Shown: positions 17,973 to 27,082, counted from the stretch's first letter. The stretch is 64,000 nucleotides of DNA from VAZQ01 sp963816745 (GCA_963816745.1 CAWFLQ010000014.1:93940-157939); one strand, 5' to 3'. Numbers and translations are program-made. The notes: generated from the sequence alone by a model not told the origin.

Positions 17973-18791
17973 ATGCGTAAACCGAAGCAGAAGACCGCCC
18001 CGACCAGCCGTGTTCTGGACAGCTTTGCCGACTTCGAAGGCGACAAGCAGTTCGCCACCACGCTGGCGCGCGGCCTCGAAATTCTGCGCTGCTTCACGCC
18101 GGAAGGCCCGACGCTAGGCAACAAGGATCTGGCCGAGCGGACCGGCCTGCCGAAGCCGACGATCTCGCGTTTCACCTATACGTTGTCCCGGCTCGGCTAT
18201 CTCAAGCCCGACCACATTTCGTCCAAGTATCAGCTCGGCCCCGCGGTTCTAGCCATCGGCTATCCGCTGCTCGCCACCATCACGCTGCGGCAGATTGCCC
18301 GCCCGGCCATGAAGGCGCTGGCCGACTATGCCGGCGGCTCGGTTTCCATGGGCATCCGTGACCGGCTCAACATCGTCTACGTCGAGACGAGCCGGAGCAA
18401 TTCGATGTTCTCGCGGCAATTGTCCGACATCGGCCTGTCGCAGCCCATCGCCTTGAGTGCGATCGGCCGGGCCTATCTCGCAGCGTGCGTTCCCGCCGAG
18501 CGAGAGGCCATCCTCAACGAGATCAGGATCAAGACGCCCAAGATCTGGGAGAGCAATTCGCAGAAGATGCAGCAGAGCTTCAGCGACTTCGAGAGCTTCG
18601 GCTTCTGCATCTCCTGGGGCGATGTGCGCAAGGATGTCTACGCGGTCGGCGTATCGCTGCGGCTCTTGTCCACCGGCGACATCGTCGCATTCAACTGCGC
18701 GCTGCCGTCGTTCCTGGTGACACCGGAGCAGATCCGGTCCGATATCGGCCCGCGGCTCGCGGCCATGGTGCGAGGCTTTGCCGCTCTGTAG
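17973..18791 (+). CDS. IclR family transcriptional regulator
   Basis: 272 aa. The N-terminal winged helix lies at about residues 28-90 (TLARGLEILRCF, LGNKDLAERTGLPKPTISRFTYTLSRLGYL). It is followed by the IclR effector domain (IARPAMKALADYAGGSVSMGIRDRLNIVYVE, LSAIGRAYLAAC, GDVRKDVYAVGVSLRL). It stands between the leftward permease operon and the rightward ATPase-oxygenase operon. Twin repeats occur in both regions, so it is the likely local regulator responding to an aromatic or related acid. Confidence 0.9.
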   Translation: MRKPKQKTAPTSRVLDSFADFEGDKQFATTLARGLEILRCFTPEGPTLGNKDLAERTGLPKPTISRFTYTLSRLGYLKPDHISSKYQLGPAVLAIGYPLLATITLRQIARPAMKALADYAGGSVSMGIRDRLNIVYVETSRSNSMFSRQLSDIGLSQPIALSAIGRAYLAACVPAEREAILNEIRIKTPKIWESNSQKMQQSFSDFESFGFCISWGDVRKDVYAVGVSLRLLSTGDIVAFNCALPSFLVTPEQIRSDIGPRLAAMVRGFAAL

Positions 18792-18798
18792 GTTTGCG

Positions 18799-18829
18799 GA
18801 ATATCGAAAGCACATTCAATATATCGAAA
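18799..18829. promoter_or_regulatory. twin repeat ATATCGAAA, candidate second IclR operator
   Basis: ATATCGAAA occurs at 18801-18809 and 18821-18829, again 20 nt apart. GAATATCGAAA is close to the reverse complement of the iclR-upstream 12-mer (AGAATATCAAAA). The site lies just after the iclR stop and about 85 nt before the ABC ATPase start, as expected for control of the rightward operon. Confidence 0.5.
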
Positions 18830-18913
18830 CATGGCTTGCCCCTGCTCGTAAACCCGAGCACGTTCCGACATCAAACCGGCCGGTGAAGCCGGAAGCGTTC
18901 AGGGAGAGGACGA

Positions 18914-19681
18914 GTGTCGGGAGCCGGGGCGGCCGAAATCGAGCTGGTCAACGTCACCCGCCAGTTTGCCGGGGCGCTCGCTGTCCGCGATCTGTCGTTC
19001 TCGGTGGCGAGCGGCGAGATCGTCGCGCTGGTTGGACGCACCGGGGCCGGCAAGAGCACGGCCATGAACCTGATCATGGGTACGCTCGCGCCGCATGCGG
19101 GCACCGTGCGGGTGGCCGGCCGTGATCCGCACCGTGATTTCGCGGAGCTGCGCGGCAAGCTGGCCGTGAGCTTCCAGACCGACCGGCTGCTGCCGTGGCG
19201 CACCGCCCTCGAGAACATCGAGCTCGGCCTGCAGATTCTTCGTGTCGACAAATCCGAATCCGAACGCCGCGCCCGGGCTTGGCTCGGCCGCGTGAAGATG
19301 GAAGGGGCCGACCACAAATACGCGCACGAATTGTCCGGCGGCATGCGCCAGCGGGTGTCGCTGGCGCGCGCGCTCGCGGTCGACCCCACGATCCTGCTGC
19401 TCGATGAATTGTTCAGTCAGCTCGATCACGTCACGTCGAAGGCGCTCCGCAAGGACGTTGCCGAGCTCGTGCGCAATCTCGGCAAGACCTGCCTGCTGAT
19501 CACGCACCGCATCGACGACGCGGTCGAGATGGCGGACCGTATCCTCGTCCTCGAGGCGCCGGCGCATGTGATCCTCGAGGTGCGGCCGGCGGCGGCGGAC
19601 CGGGCCGACGCGGCGCGCGCGGCGGAACTGCACCGCCGGATCGCCGCCGCCATGGGCGGCGACGGCGAAACGGCGCACTAG
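18914..19681 (+). CDS. ABC transporter ATP-binding protein, NitT/TauT (SsuB-like) type
   Basis: 255 aa from GTG at 18914. Walker A GRTGAGKST, signature LSGGMRQRVSLARALAV, Walker B TILLLDELFSQLD and switch His LLITHRIDDAVEMADRILVL are present. DELF replaces the usual DEPF in Walker B, with the catalytic Glu kept. The LSGGMRQRV form and AVEMADR segment are typical of the nitrate/taurine class. No permease follows; the cognate permease and binding protein are across the iclR gene on the other strand, so the transporter is split over two operons. Confidence 0.88.
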   Translation: MSGAGAAEIELVNVTRQFAGALAVRDLSFSVASGEIVALVGRTGAGKSTAMNLIMGTLAPHAGTVRVAGRDPHRDFAELRGKLAVSFQTDRLLPWRTALENIELGLQILRVDKSESERRARAWLGRVKMEGADHKYAHELSGGMRQRVSLARALAVDPTILLLDELFSQLDHVTSKALRKDVAELVRNLGKTCLLITHRIDDAVEMADRILVLEAPAHVILEVRPAAADRADAARAAELHRRIAAAMGGDGETAH

Positions 19682-19719
19682 AAGAGCGGCGCACCGAGAA
19701 AAGCAGAGCGGGTTTCGAC

Positions 19720-21045
19720 ATGCTCAACGCAGCGGATAACGAGTTGCTGACCAGAACTGGCGCGACGGCCCCGATGGGCCAGCTGTTCCGGCGCTTCTGG
19801 ATGCCGGTGCTGCTCTCGCAGCAACTGCCCGAGCCTGACTGCCCGCCGGTGCGCGTGAAGGTGATGGGAGAGGACCTCGTCGTCTTCCGCGACAGCAAGA
19901 ACCGGATCGGGCTTATCGAGCCGCATTGTCCCCATCGTGGCGCCAATCTCTTCTTCGGGCGCAACGAGGAGTGCGGCATTCGCTGCGCATTCCACGGCTG
20001 GAAGTTCGACGTGTTCGGCGAGTGCCTCGAGATGACGACGATGCCGCGCAACGACGGCTACGAAAAGGCGCGCACACGCATCCGCCTCAAGGCTTATCCG
20101 ACGCGCGAGGCGGGCGACATCGTCTGGGCCTATCTGGGGCCGCCGGAGACGATGACCGAACTGCCCGCGATGGAATTCATGCGCTTGCCGCCGGCGCACC
20201 GGTTCGTTTCCAAGAAGCTGCAGCAGTGCAACTGGGCGCAGGCCTGCGAGGGCGCCCTCGATACGGCCCATTTCACCTTCCTGCACATGTCGATCGGCGA
20301 GGACGATTCCCACGACGTGATGAACAAGTCGGAGGCCGCCGCGAGCGGCGACAAGAACCGCGTTCGCTGGATGAGAAACGACGGCATGCCGCGCTTCACC
20401 ATCACCGAGCACGACGCGGGCCTGCTGATGGGCGCGGCGCGCACCGCCGACGGCGAGGACCTCTATTGGCGCGTCAGCCAGTTCCTGATGCCCAATCACG
20501 CGCTGGCGCCCAGCACCTTCCCGGGCGAGAACTACCACGGCCAGACCTTCGTTCCGATCACCGACGAAGCCTGCTGGATCTACTGCTACACCTGGAATCC
20601 GGAGCGGCCGCTGACCAACGTCGAGCGGGAGCGCTTCCACAGCGGACACACGATCCATGCCAGCATGGACGAGAATTGGGTGCCGATCCGCAATCGCGAC
20701 AACGACTACCTGATTGATCGGGTCGAGCAGAAATATCGCAGCTTCACCGGCATCAAGGGGGTATCCGAGCAGGATGCCTGCATTCAGGACAGCCAGGGCT
20801 TCATCGCCGACCGCACGCGCGAGCATCTCGGTCCGACCGATCTCGGCATCGTGCGCTTCCGGCGCCTGATGCTGGACAGCGCCCGCAATCTGGCCGACGG
20901 GCAGGCGCCCCGCGCCGCGTCGAACCCGGACGGCTATCTGGTGCGCGCCGGCGGCACGATCGCGCATTCGTCGCAGCCGCTCGACCAGGTGATGACGGCG
21001 CGCTTCGGGGATCCCGTCGGCATCGTGCGCGACGGCTATCGATGA
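19720..21045 (+). CDS. Rieske 2Fe-2S aromatic ring-hydroxylating oxygenase, alpha subunit (phthalate 4,5-dioxygenase-like)
   Basis: 441 aa. The Rieske cluster ligands are CPHRGANLFF and CAFHGWKFD (CxH...CxxH, residues about 69-95). The mononuclear iron region is EGALDTAHFTFLHM near residue 185, giving Asp and His ligands. The layout matches phthalate 4,5-dioxygenase and vanillate/carnitine-type monocomponent oxygenases that lack a beta subunit. It follows the ABC ATPase by 38 nt and overlaps the next gene by an ATGA. A reductase is not encoded beside it. Confidence 0.88.
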   Translation: MLNAADNELLTRTGATAPMGQLFRRFWMPVLLSQQLPEPDCPPVRVKVMGEDLVVFRDSKNRIGLIEPHCPHRGANLFFGRNEECGIRCAFHGWKFDVFGECLEMTTMPRNDGYEKARTRIRLKAYPTREAGDIVWAYLGPPETMTELPAMEFMRLPPAHRFVSKKLQQCNWAQACEGALDTAHFTFLHMSIGEDDSHDVMNKSEAAASGDKNRVRWMRNDGMPRFTITEHDAGLLMGAARTADGEDLYWRVSQFLMPNHALAPSTFPGENYHGQTFVPITDEACWIYCYTWNPERPLTNVERERFHSGHTIHASMDENWVPIRNRDNDYLIDRVEQKYRSFTGIKGVSEQDACIQDSQGFIADRTREHLGPTDLGIVRFRRLMLDSARNLADGQAPRAASNPDGYLVRAGGTIAHSSQPLDQVMTARFGDPVGIVRDGYR

Positions 21046-21472
21046 ATCGCGACGAGGCACGCGCCATTGAATGGGACTGCGCGCAGATTCTCATCCGTTT
21101 CTTCAATGAATTCGATGCCCGGCACTACGGAGAGATGGTGGCGCTGTTTGCGCCCGACGGCGTCTGGCACAGGCAGGGGAGGGCGCTCAGGGCGCCGACG
21201 CCATTCTGGCGGTTCTCGAGCAGCGCTCGACCACCCAGACCGTTCGCCACGTCGTGACCAACGTTCAGGTCACCGCGTTGGACGCCGATACGGCCAAGTC
21301 GTTGCTTTATGTCACCGCCTATCAGCACGATACGGGCGAGCAGGCGACGGCTCCGCCAGTCATCCGGTCGCCGTCGTTGCTGCTCGCGGTGCCGGGCGAG
21401 CTGGTGAGAACAGAGGGCGGCTGGCGAATTTCCAGCCTGACGATGACGCGTGTTTTCGAATTCCAGCCGTGA
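21042..21472 (+). CDS. NTF2/SnoaL-like small protein associated with the oxygenase (frameshifted)
   Basis: About 143 aa after correction. The start overlaps the oxygenase stop (ATGA). N-terminal part: IRFFNEFDARHYGEMVALFAPDGVWHRQG. One base is missing near 21189 (CTCAGG where CTCCAGG restores the frame). The sequence then continues GADAILAVLEQRSTTQTVRHVVTNVQ and ends VFEFQP. The fold pattern is that of SnoaL-like and ring-hydroxylase beta-like cone domains. It may be an accessory to the oxygenase or a small isomerase; function not established. Confidence 0.7.
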
Positions 21473-21494
21473 GAGTGTGCCGGCAAGTACTTGA

Positions 21495-23534
21495 TTAGCG
21501 GGCGTCTTGCGGCGTCGGCGCAACGGCCGTGGGCTTGGTTTCCGCCGCTGCCGGTGGGCCCTCGGCCGGCCCCGATGCGCCCGCCAGTTCATGCGTTGTT
21601 TCTTCGGCCGGCGGGGCAACTGCGGGCGGCGGAGGCGCGGTTCCGGTGAGCCGCTCGATCACCGAGCGGATCGCGGGCGAGCCGCTCTTGCGGGCCGCGT
21701 CACGCGCCGCGTCGATGAGTGGGGCCGCCGCGCCGGAGCGTTGAATGCGGCTCTGTGGATCCGGCAGGATGATCGGATCGTCCCAGGGCCCGCGCACCAT
21801 GAAGGGCAGCTCGAAGGCGGGCACGGCAATATTTGCGCCGCCGGCCGCGATCGCGAGCAGGCTCGCGGTTCCCTTCAGATCGAGCTCGCGCGCCGGAATC
21901 GACGCCGAGCCCGTCAGGTCGAGCGCAACGCTAGGGCCATCCATGCGGACGTTCTCGACGTTCGCCTCGCCCTCGGTGATTTTCAGATTGACGGTCAGAG
22001 TCTCGAACGGCGTTTTCCCCGTGCGGAACTCGCCGCCGCCCGAGAGCGGCCGGCGCTCGATGCGCCTGAGCAATTGCTCGACATTGAAGCCGGCAATCGC
22101 CCCTTTGCGGCTGGTGAGGTCGGCGGTGCCGTTCAAAGCCTTGGTCAGGTCGTAGACGCTGCGACCGGAACTGTCGATCGCGAAGCCGAGATTGCCTTTG
22201 CCTTCGAGCTTGCGAATGCCGAACAGCTCGCCGATGCATTGCTCGAGATCGACGTTGGAGAATTGCAGTTGGGCCCTGAAGTCCGCCCCGGCCTGTGACT
22301 TGGCGAGCCCGAACGTTCCCTTGACCACGCCGCCGAAAGCCTGGGATTCGCCCACCGCCACCGTGAGGTTGCCGCCGCGCAGACTGGCCGTGACCGCCGT
22401 GCGCCCGAGCTTGGCATTGGCGATATTGACACGGGCGGCCGACAGCCGCAGATCGAGATCGATGCCGTCGAAGCCGTCGAGCGTGATCGGCTTGGAATCC
22501 CAGCCGCGCTCCCCGCTGGTCAGCAGGCGGACAGTGGACACGTAAGGTGACAGATCGAGCCCCTCGGCCGCGAGCGTTCCTTGCAACGTCTGCCGTCCGT
22601 CGAAGGTCAGGACGCCTTCCCCGCTATTGCCGTCGAGCTCCACATTGACGCTGGAAAGCCCGATCGTCGCGCCGACCACATTGGTCTGCGCCTTGAGCGC
22701 GAAGCGGCCGAACCCGCCGCCGGGCGGTGGCTGCTGGCCGGCCCAGCGCATCGCGTCCCGCAGGGACGCGGCGTCGGCGGCCAGCGTGCCTTCCATCTTG
22801 AGCGTGGGGCGGTGGCTGATATAGCCGTCGAATGCGAACTTGAACGGCGCGGCGGCGAGCCGGACCTTGAGCCCGGATCGGTCGCCGTGCAGGGCGGCCA
22901 CGAAGTCGGTGAAGCTGATGCTGCCGTCGATCGGCTGGTTGCGCCAGGCGAGACGGCCGGTGGCGGCAAAGCTCCTGGAGATCGAAGGCCAAGCGAGGGC
23001 GAATTCCACGTTCGAGAGAGTCTCGACGATCTTGTAGGCCTCGTCCCGCACGATGACTGTGCCGTCCTCGATGCGGATTTCCGAGAATGACGCCGTCCGG
23101 CCGGGACTAGGCTTGAGATTGCGCGCCAGCGTTTCGATATGTCCCGACCAGTTCGAGCTGCGGTCAGCGTTGAAGATGACCGCGATGGTCGGCCGCACCA
23201 GTGAAACGTCTGCAATCTCGATACGGCCGGTCAGGAACGGAAAAAACCGCAGGCGCGCGACCACCCGCTCGGCCGTAAGCGCGGGCGCCCCGGTGCGATT
23301 GTCGCCGAGGCTCACGTCCTCGAAGCTGACGGTGCCGGCCGGGAACAGCGAGACCGAAGCCGCGCCGCGAAGCACCGGATCGAGGCCGGTGACGGCCCGG
23401 ATTTCCGCCTTGACCGCCTCGCGCACCGTCTCGGCGGGCATCAGAAACGGCACGATCACGAGAGCGCCGATGCCGACCGCAGCCAGGGCCGCGACAGCAA
23501 ATCCAAGGCGTTTGATGCCAACGGCCGCGGTCAC
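21495..23534 (-). CDS. AsmA family protein
   Basis: 679 aa. One N-terminal membrane segment (LGFAVAALAAVGIGALVIVPFLM) anchors a long periplasmic part with AsmA-type repeats. Examples are AEIRAVTGLDPVLRGAASVSLFPAG early, and in the C-terminal AsmA_2 region IDSSGRSVYDLTKALNGTADL followed by LRRIERRPLSGGGEFRTGKTPF and DPIILPDPQSRIQRSGAAAPLI. The C-terminus is a low-complexity Pro/Ala/Glu tail. AsmA-like proteins span the periplasm and are implicated in lipid transfer and outer-membrane homeostasis. Monocistronic; 240 nt upstream hold no gene. Confidence 0.87.
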   Translation of the reverse strand: MTAAVGIKRLGFAVAALAAVGIGALVIVPFLMPAETVREAVKAEIRAVTGLDPVLRGAASVSLFPAGTVSFEDVSLGDNRTGAPALTAERVVARLRFFPFLTGRIEIADVSLVRPTIAVIFNADRSSNWSGHIETLARNLKPSPGRTASFSEIRIEDGTVIVRDEAYKIVETLSNVEFALAWPSISRSFAATGRLAWRNQPIDGSISFTDFVAALHGDRSGLKVRLAAAPFKFAFDGYISHRPTLKMEGTLAADAASLRDAMRWAGQQPPPGGGFGRFALKAQTNVVGATIGLSSVNVELDGNSGEGVLTFDGRQTLQGTLAAEGLDLSPYVSTVRLLTSGERGWDSKPITLDGFDGIDLDLRLSAARVNIANAKLGRTAVTASLRGGNLTVAVGESQAFGGVVKGTFGLAKSQAGADFRAQLQFSNVDLEQCIGELFGIRKLEGKGNLGFAIDSSGRSVYDLTKALNGTADLTSRKGAIAGFNVEQLLRRIERRPLSGGGEFRTGKTPFETLTVNLKITEGEANVENVRMDGPSVALDLTGSASIPARELDLKGTASLLAIAAGGANIAVPAFELPFMVRGPWDDPIILPDPQSRIQRSGAAAPLIDAARDAARKSGSPAIRSVIERLTGTAPPPPAVAPPAEETTHELAGASGPAEGPPAAAETKPTAVAPTPQDAR

Positions 23535-23778
23535 GACGCGTCTTTCTCAAGAGTTCGCCGATGAGGCCGGCCAACTATACCGAGGGAGATCACGGGCGCA
23601 AACTCGGCGCCCACCGGGGAGAGGTGTGCAATTGCTCTGTGACGCTTTCGTGGCCGGTCTTCGGCCTCATCCGGTAGTATTTCCAGGCATTTTCCGGCGC
23701 AATTTGTACACGCACAGCAAGTTCCGGCGACGTGCGGTCGCCGTGAAAAAACGCGTCGCCTCAACAAGCTAAGACAAG

Positions 23779-24426
23779 CTAAAGCGAATTGGCGGTGCGG
23801 TAGCTGGCTTCGGTCTTGGCGCGGATTTCGTCGAGCGTCGTGCCCGGCGCAAGCTCGGTGAGTGTCATCCCGCCACCGCCCTTCTTGTCGATGGTAAAGA
23901 CACCGAGGTCGGTGATGACCATGTCGACGACACCGGCGCCGGTGAGCGGCAGGTTGCAGCGCTTGAGGAGCTTGGCCTCGTTCTTGGCCGAATGTTCCAT
24001 CACCACCACCACCTTCTTGACGCCGGCGACGAGGTCCATGGCGCCGCCCATGCCTTTGACCATCTTGCCCGGGATCATCCAGTTGGCGAGGTCGCCGTTC
24101 TCGGCCACCTGCATGGCGCCCAGGATGGAGAGGTCGATATGCCCGCCGCGGATCATGGCGAAGCTGTCGGCCGAGGAGAAATAGCTCGTGGTCGGGATCT
24201 CGGTGACGGTCTGCTTGCCGGCATTGATGAGGTCTGGATCCTCTTCGCCTTCGTAGGGGAAGGGCCCGAAGCCGAGCATGCCGTTCTCGCTTTGAAGTTG
24301 CACGCTCATTCCCGCCGGGATGAAGTTCGACACCAGCGTCGGTATGCCGATGCCAAGATTGACGTAGAAACCGTCACGCAGCTCCTTGGCGGCGCGTTCG
24401 GCCATCTGATCGCGTGTCCAGGCCAT
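23779..24426 (-). CDS. 3-oxoacid CoA-transferase subunit B
   Basis: 215 aa. The class I CoA-transferase beta subunit signature LQSENGMLGFGPFP contains the catalytic Glu that forms the glutamyl-CoA intermediate. NLGIGIPTLVSNFIP and GAMQVAENGDLANWMIPG are typical of ScoB/AtoA/PcaJ proteins. It starts 16 nt after the alpha subunit gene. The reaction moves CoA from succinyl-CoA or acetyl-CoA to acetoacetate or 3-oxoadipate; sequence alone does not separate these, and no pca gene is in the window. Confidence 0.88.
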   Translation of the reverse strand: MAWTRDQMAERAAKELRDGFYVNLGIGIPTLVSNFIPAGMSVQLQSENGMLGFGPFPYEGEEDPDLINAGKQTVTEIPTTSYFSSADSFAMIRGGHIDLSILGAMQVAENGDLANWMIPGKMVKGMGGAMDLVAGVKKVVVVMEHSAKNEAKLLKRCNLPLTGAGVVDMVITDLGVFTIDKKGGGGMTLTELAPGTTLDEIRAKTEASYRTANSL

Positions 24427-24442
24427 GATGGGTGCTCCTTAT

Positions 24443-25144
24443 TCAGGCGCGCTTGCGCACGGTGCGCTGCTCGATGTGCTTGACCGCGTTCGGCACGTGC
24501 ACGATGCGCTTCACGAACACGCCCGGTGTGATGATATGGTCGGGATCGATTTTTCCCGGCTCGATCAGATTCTCGACCTCGGCGACGGTGACCTTGCCGG
24601 CTGTCGCCATCATCGGATTGAAGTTGCGTGCAGTCTTCCGATAGACGAGGTTGCCTTCGGTATCGCCCTTCCAGGCGTGCACGATGGAGAGATCGGCGAC
24701 GAGGCCGCGCTCCATCACGTAGCGGTCGCCGTTGAACTCGCGTTCCTCCTTGCCCTCGGCGATCTGCGTGCCGGCGCCGGTGCGGGTGAAGAAGGCAGGA
24801 ATGCCGGCGCCGCCGGCGCGGATGCGCTCGGCCAGCGTGCCCTGCGGGTTGAACTCGATCTCCAGCTCGCCCGCGAGGTATTGTTGCGCGAAGGTCTTGT
24901 TCTCTCCGACATAGGACGAGATCATTTTCTTGATCTGCTTGGTATCGAGGAGGAGGCCTAGGCCGACGCCGTCGATCCCGGCATTGTTCGAGACGACCGT
25001 CAGGTTCTTCACGCCGGACTCGCGGATCGCCTGGATCAGGCTTTCGGGAATGCCGCACAGCCCGAAGCCCCCGGCCATGATCAGCATGCCGTCCTTCAGC
25101 AGGCCAGCGAGCGCTGCCTTGGCGTCGGGATAGACCTTTTTCAT
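24443..25144 (-). CDS. 3-oxoacid CoA-transferase subunit A
   Basis: 233 aa. The class I alpha subunit has the CoA-binding GGFGLCGIPESLI motif near residue 22, followed by LTVVSNNAGIDGVGLGLLL, GAGIPAFFTRTGAGTQIAEGK and LVYRKTARNFNPMMATAG. Together with the downstream beta subunit it forms the ScoAB/AtoDA-type transferase. First gene of the pair; 130 nt separate it from the iron transporter permease gene upstream on the same strand. Confidence 0.88.
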   Translation of the reverse strand: MKKVYPDAKAALAGLLKDGMLIMAGGFGLCGIPESLIQAIRESGVKNLTVVSNNAGIDGVGLGLLLDTKQIKKMISSYVGENKTFAQQYLAGELEIEFNPQGTLAERIRAGGAGIPAFFTRTGAGTQIAEGKEEREFNGDRYVMERGLVADLSIVHAWKGDTEGNLVYRKTARNFNPMMATAGKVTVAEVENLIEPGKIDPDHIITPGVFVKRIVHVPNAVKHIEQRTVRKRA

Positions 25145-25273
25145 GCATTCCCCGCTTGAATATTGAGGCGATGCCGGACAGGCGGCTGCCCGCCAGCCGG
25201 CGGAAATTTCTACCGCGCTGCGGCAAAAGCCGCAATCGTCCCGCTGTGGAGCGCCCTTGCCAGGTGCCCGGGA

Positions 25274-26992
25274 TCAGTTCTCGCCGCGCCCGACCATGGT
25301 GGCCATGTCGGCATAACGGGTGATGCGAATGACCGGCAGGATGCCGACCGCCACGATGATGAGGGCGGCAAGAGAGCCCTGTTCGAAGCTGCCGCGGGTG
25401 GCGAACTGGTAGATGTAGGTTGACAGCGTCTCGACGTTGAGCGGCCGCAACAGCAACGTGGCCGGCAATTCCTTGAGGCAATCGACGAAGATCAGCAGCG
25501 CGGCGCCGAAGATCGCGGGTCGCGCCAGGGGCAGATGGATCGTGCGTGCCACCCGTCCCGGCCCCGCGCCGAGCATGCGCGCGACGTCGTCGAGCTCGGT
25601 CGAGATGCGGGCAAAGCCCGCCTGCGCGAAGCCGATTGCGATGGCGAGGAAGCGGATGACATAGGCGATGATGACGGCCGCCGACGAGCCCGCGAGCACG
25701 AGCCCGACGCTCGTCCCGGCGAAGACCCGGGCCAGCGCATTGATGCCGTCGTCAACGAGGACCAGCGGCGACAGCAGGCCGAGCGCCAGCACGGTGCCCG
25801 GCACCGCATAGCCGATCCCGGCCACGTTCACGCTGGCCGCAATCGTCGGATGCTTGATGTAACGCAGCGCCGCCACCGCCGAAAAGCCGAGCGCCAGCGT
25901 GATCGCAGTGGCCGTGGAGGCGAGGAAGACCGTGGTGAGGGCGTGGCGGACGAGGTCGGTGTCGTAGCCGACGAGCAGGCCGCGCACGAGGACTTCGCGC
26001 AGGAGATAGCCCGCCGGCAGCAGGAAGCCCAGCACGACCGGAACGAGGCAGGCGATGGCGGCGACCCATCGCGTTGGTCCCACGAGGGTGATCCGCGAGA
26101 GGTGTCGCGTGTCCGTTGCCGACACCGCGAAGTCGCGACCGCGGCGCCCATAGCGCTCGAGCGCGATCAGCGCGGCGACGAGCAGCAGCATGAAGCAAGC
26201 GATCTGCGCTGCGCCGGCGAGGCTCCCGCGGTTGAGCCAGGTGGTGAAGATCGAGAGTGTCAGCGTCTGCACGCCGAGATATTCGCTGGCGCCGATGTCG
26301 TTGAGGGTCTCGAGCAGGGCGAGCGAGACGCCGACGGCGAGCGCGGGCCGCGCCAGCGGCAAGGTGATGCGCCGCGCCAGACCCCACGGATGCGCGCCGA
26401 GCATGCGCGCGGCCTCGGTAAACATCGTGCCTTGTGTCTGCAGCATCGCGCGCGCGGCGAGATAGACATAAGGGTAGAGCACGAAGCCGAACAGAAGAAT
26501 GGCGCCGGTGAGCGAGCGGACGTTCGGAAACCAGTAGTCGGTGGCGGAGCGCCAGCCGAAGATCGCGCGCAGCGCCGCCTGCACGGGTCCGCCTGCGTCG
26601 AGAATGTCGACGTAGACATAGGCCACGATATAGGTCGGGATCGCGAGCGGCAGCGGCAGCAGCCAGGTCAGCGCATCGCGGCCGGGAAAGGCGAACGTCG
26701 TGACGATCCAGGCGGTGCCGGCGCCGACGATGATCGTCACAGCGGCGACGCCGGCGAGCAGGAGCGCGGTCTGCGCTGACGCCGTCGGAATCACGTAGCG
26801 GGAGAGGTGCGTCCAGAGATCGCCGGTGTCGCCGAAGGCGATGAGAATCAGGCTGACCAGCGGGGCGATCGCCAGCAGGCCCGCTGCGACGGCGATCATG
26901 CCGGCCGCAGCCGGCACGGTGCGACTGGGCAAATGAAAGCGGGCCGGCCATCGATCGAGGAATGGCCGGCCCGCGGAATTGGCAGCGGTCAT
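25274..26992 (-). CDS. Fe(III) ABC transporter permease, fused FbpB/SfuB type
   Basis: 572 aa containing two tandem permease halves, each with about six membrane segments. EAA-type loops occur in both (EAARMLGAHPWGLARRITLPLARPA and DVARMLGAGPGRVARTIHLPLARPA). This fused layout is characteristic of FbpB-type ferric iron permeases. I start at ATG 26992 (MTAANSAG) because the longer frame would run into the palindromic repeat at 26997-27064. The binding protein gene lies upstream; no ATPase gene follows, so the third component is elsewhere. A 13-bp-arm inverted repeat lies within its first codons. Confidence 0.88.
   Translation of the reverse strand: MTAANSAGRPFLDRWPARFHLPSRTVPAAAGMIAVAAGLLAIAPLVSLILIAFGDTGDLWTHLSRYVIPTASAQTALLLAGVAAVTIIVGAGTAWIVTTFAFPGRDALTWLLPLPLAIPTYIVAYVYVDILDAGGPVQAALRAIFGWRSATDYWFPNVRSLTGAILLFGFVLYPYVYLAARAMLQTQGTMFTEAARMLGAHPWGLARRITLPLARPALAVGVSLALLETLNDIGASEYLGVQTLTLSIFTTWLNRGSLAGAAQIACFMLLLVAALIALERYGRRGRDFAVSATDTRHLSRITLVGPTRWVAAIACLVPVVLGFLLPAGYLLREVLVRGLLVGYDTDLVRHALTTVFLASTATAITLALGFSAVAALRYIKHPTIAASVNVAGIGYAVPGTVLALGLLSPLVLVDDGINALARVFAGTSVGLVLAGSSAAVIIAYVIRFLAIAIGFAQAGFARISTELDDVARMLGAGPGRVARTIHLPLARPAIFGAALLIFVDCLKELPATLLLRPLNVETLSTYIYQFATRGSFEQGSLAALIIVAVGILPVIRITRYADMATMVGRGEN
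26939..26974 (-). other. perfect 13-bp-arm inverted repeat inside the permease 5' coding region
   Basis: Arms GCGGGCCGGCCAT (26939-26951) and ATGGCCGGCCCGC (26962-26974) flank a 10-nt loop. On the mRNA this is a very stable hairpin 18-54 nt after the permease start. It may lower translation or mark a processing boundary between the highly needed binding protein and the permease. It may also be codon-composition chance at GGCC-rich codons, but a perfect 13-bp arm is unusual. Confidence 0.6.
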
Positions 26993-26996
26993 GGGG

Positions 26997-27064
26997 GCAT
27001 TTTCAGGAAAAAGCCTGTCCCGGACGTGATCCGGGATGGGATCCGGTTTCCCGTCCGAAAATGC
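26997..27064. repeat. dispersed palindrome GCATTTTC-type, copy 1
   Basis: A 68-nt imperfect palindrome bounded by GCATTTTC and GAAAATGC, with an inner stem of GTCCCGGA / TCCGGGA type. A near-identical reverse-oriented copy is at 42236-42303, and a shorter relative is at 57221-57294. Here it lies between the iron-binding protein gene and its permease gene, where it could cause differential expression within the operon. Confidence 0.85.
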
Positions 27065-27082
27065 GACCACGTAAGATCCAGC

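Noticed and set aside
25535..26779. A 414-codon forward open frame opposite the iron permease
   Set aside because: Glu/Arg/Gln-rich composition without any domain is the usual result of reading a membrane protein gene backwards in high-GC DNA.
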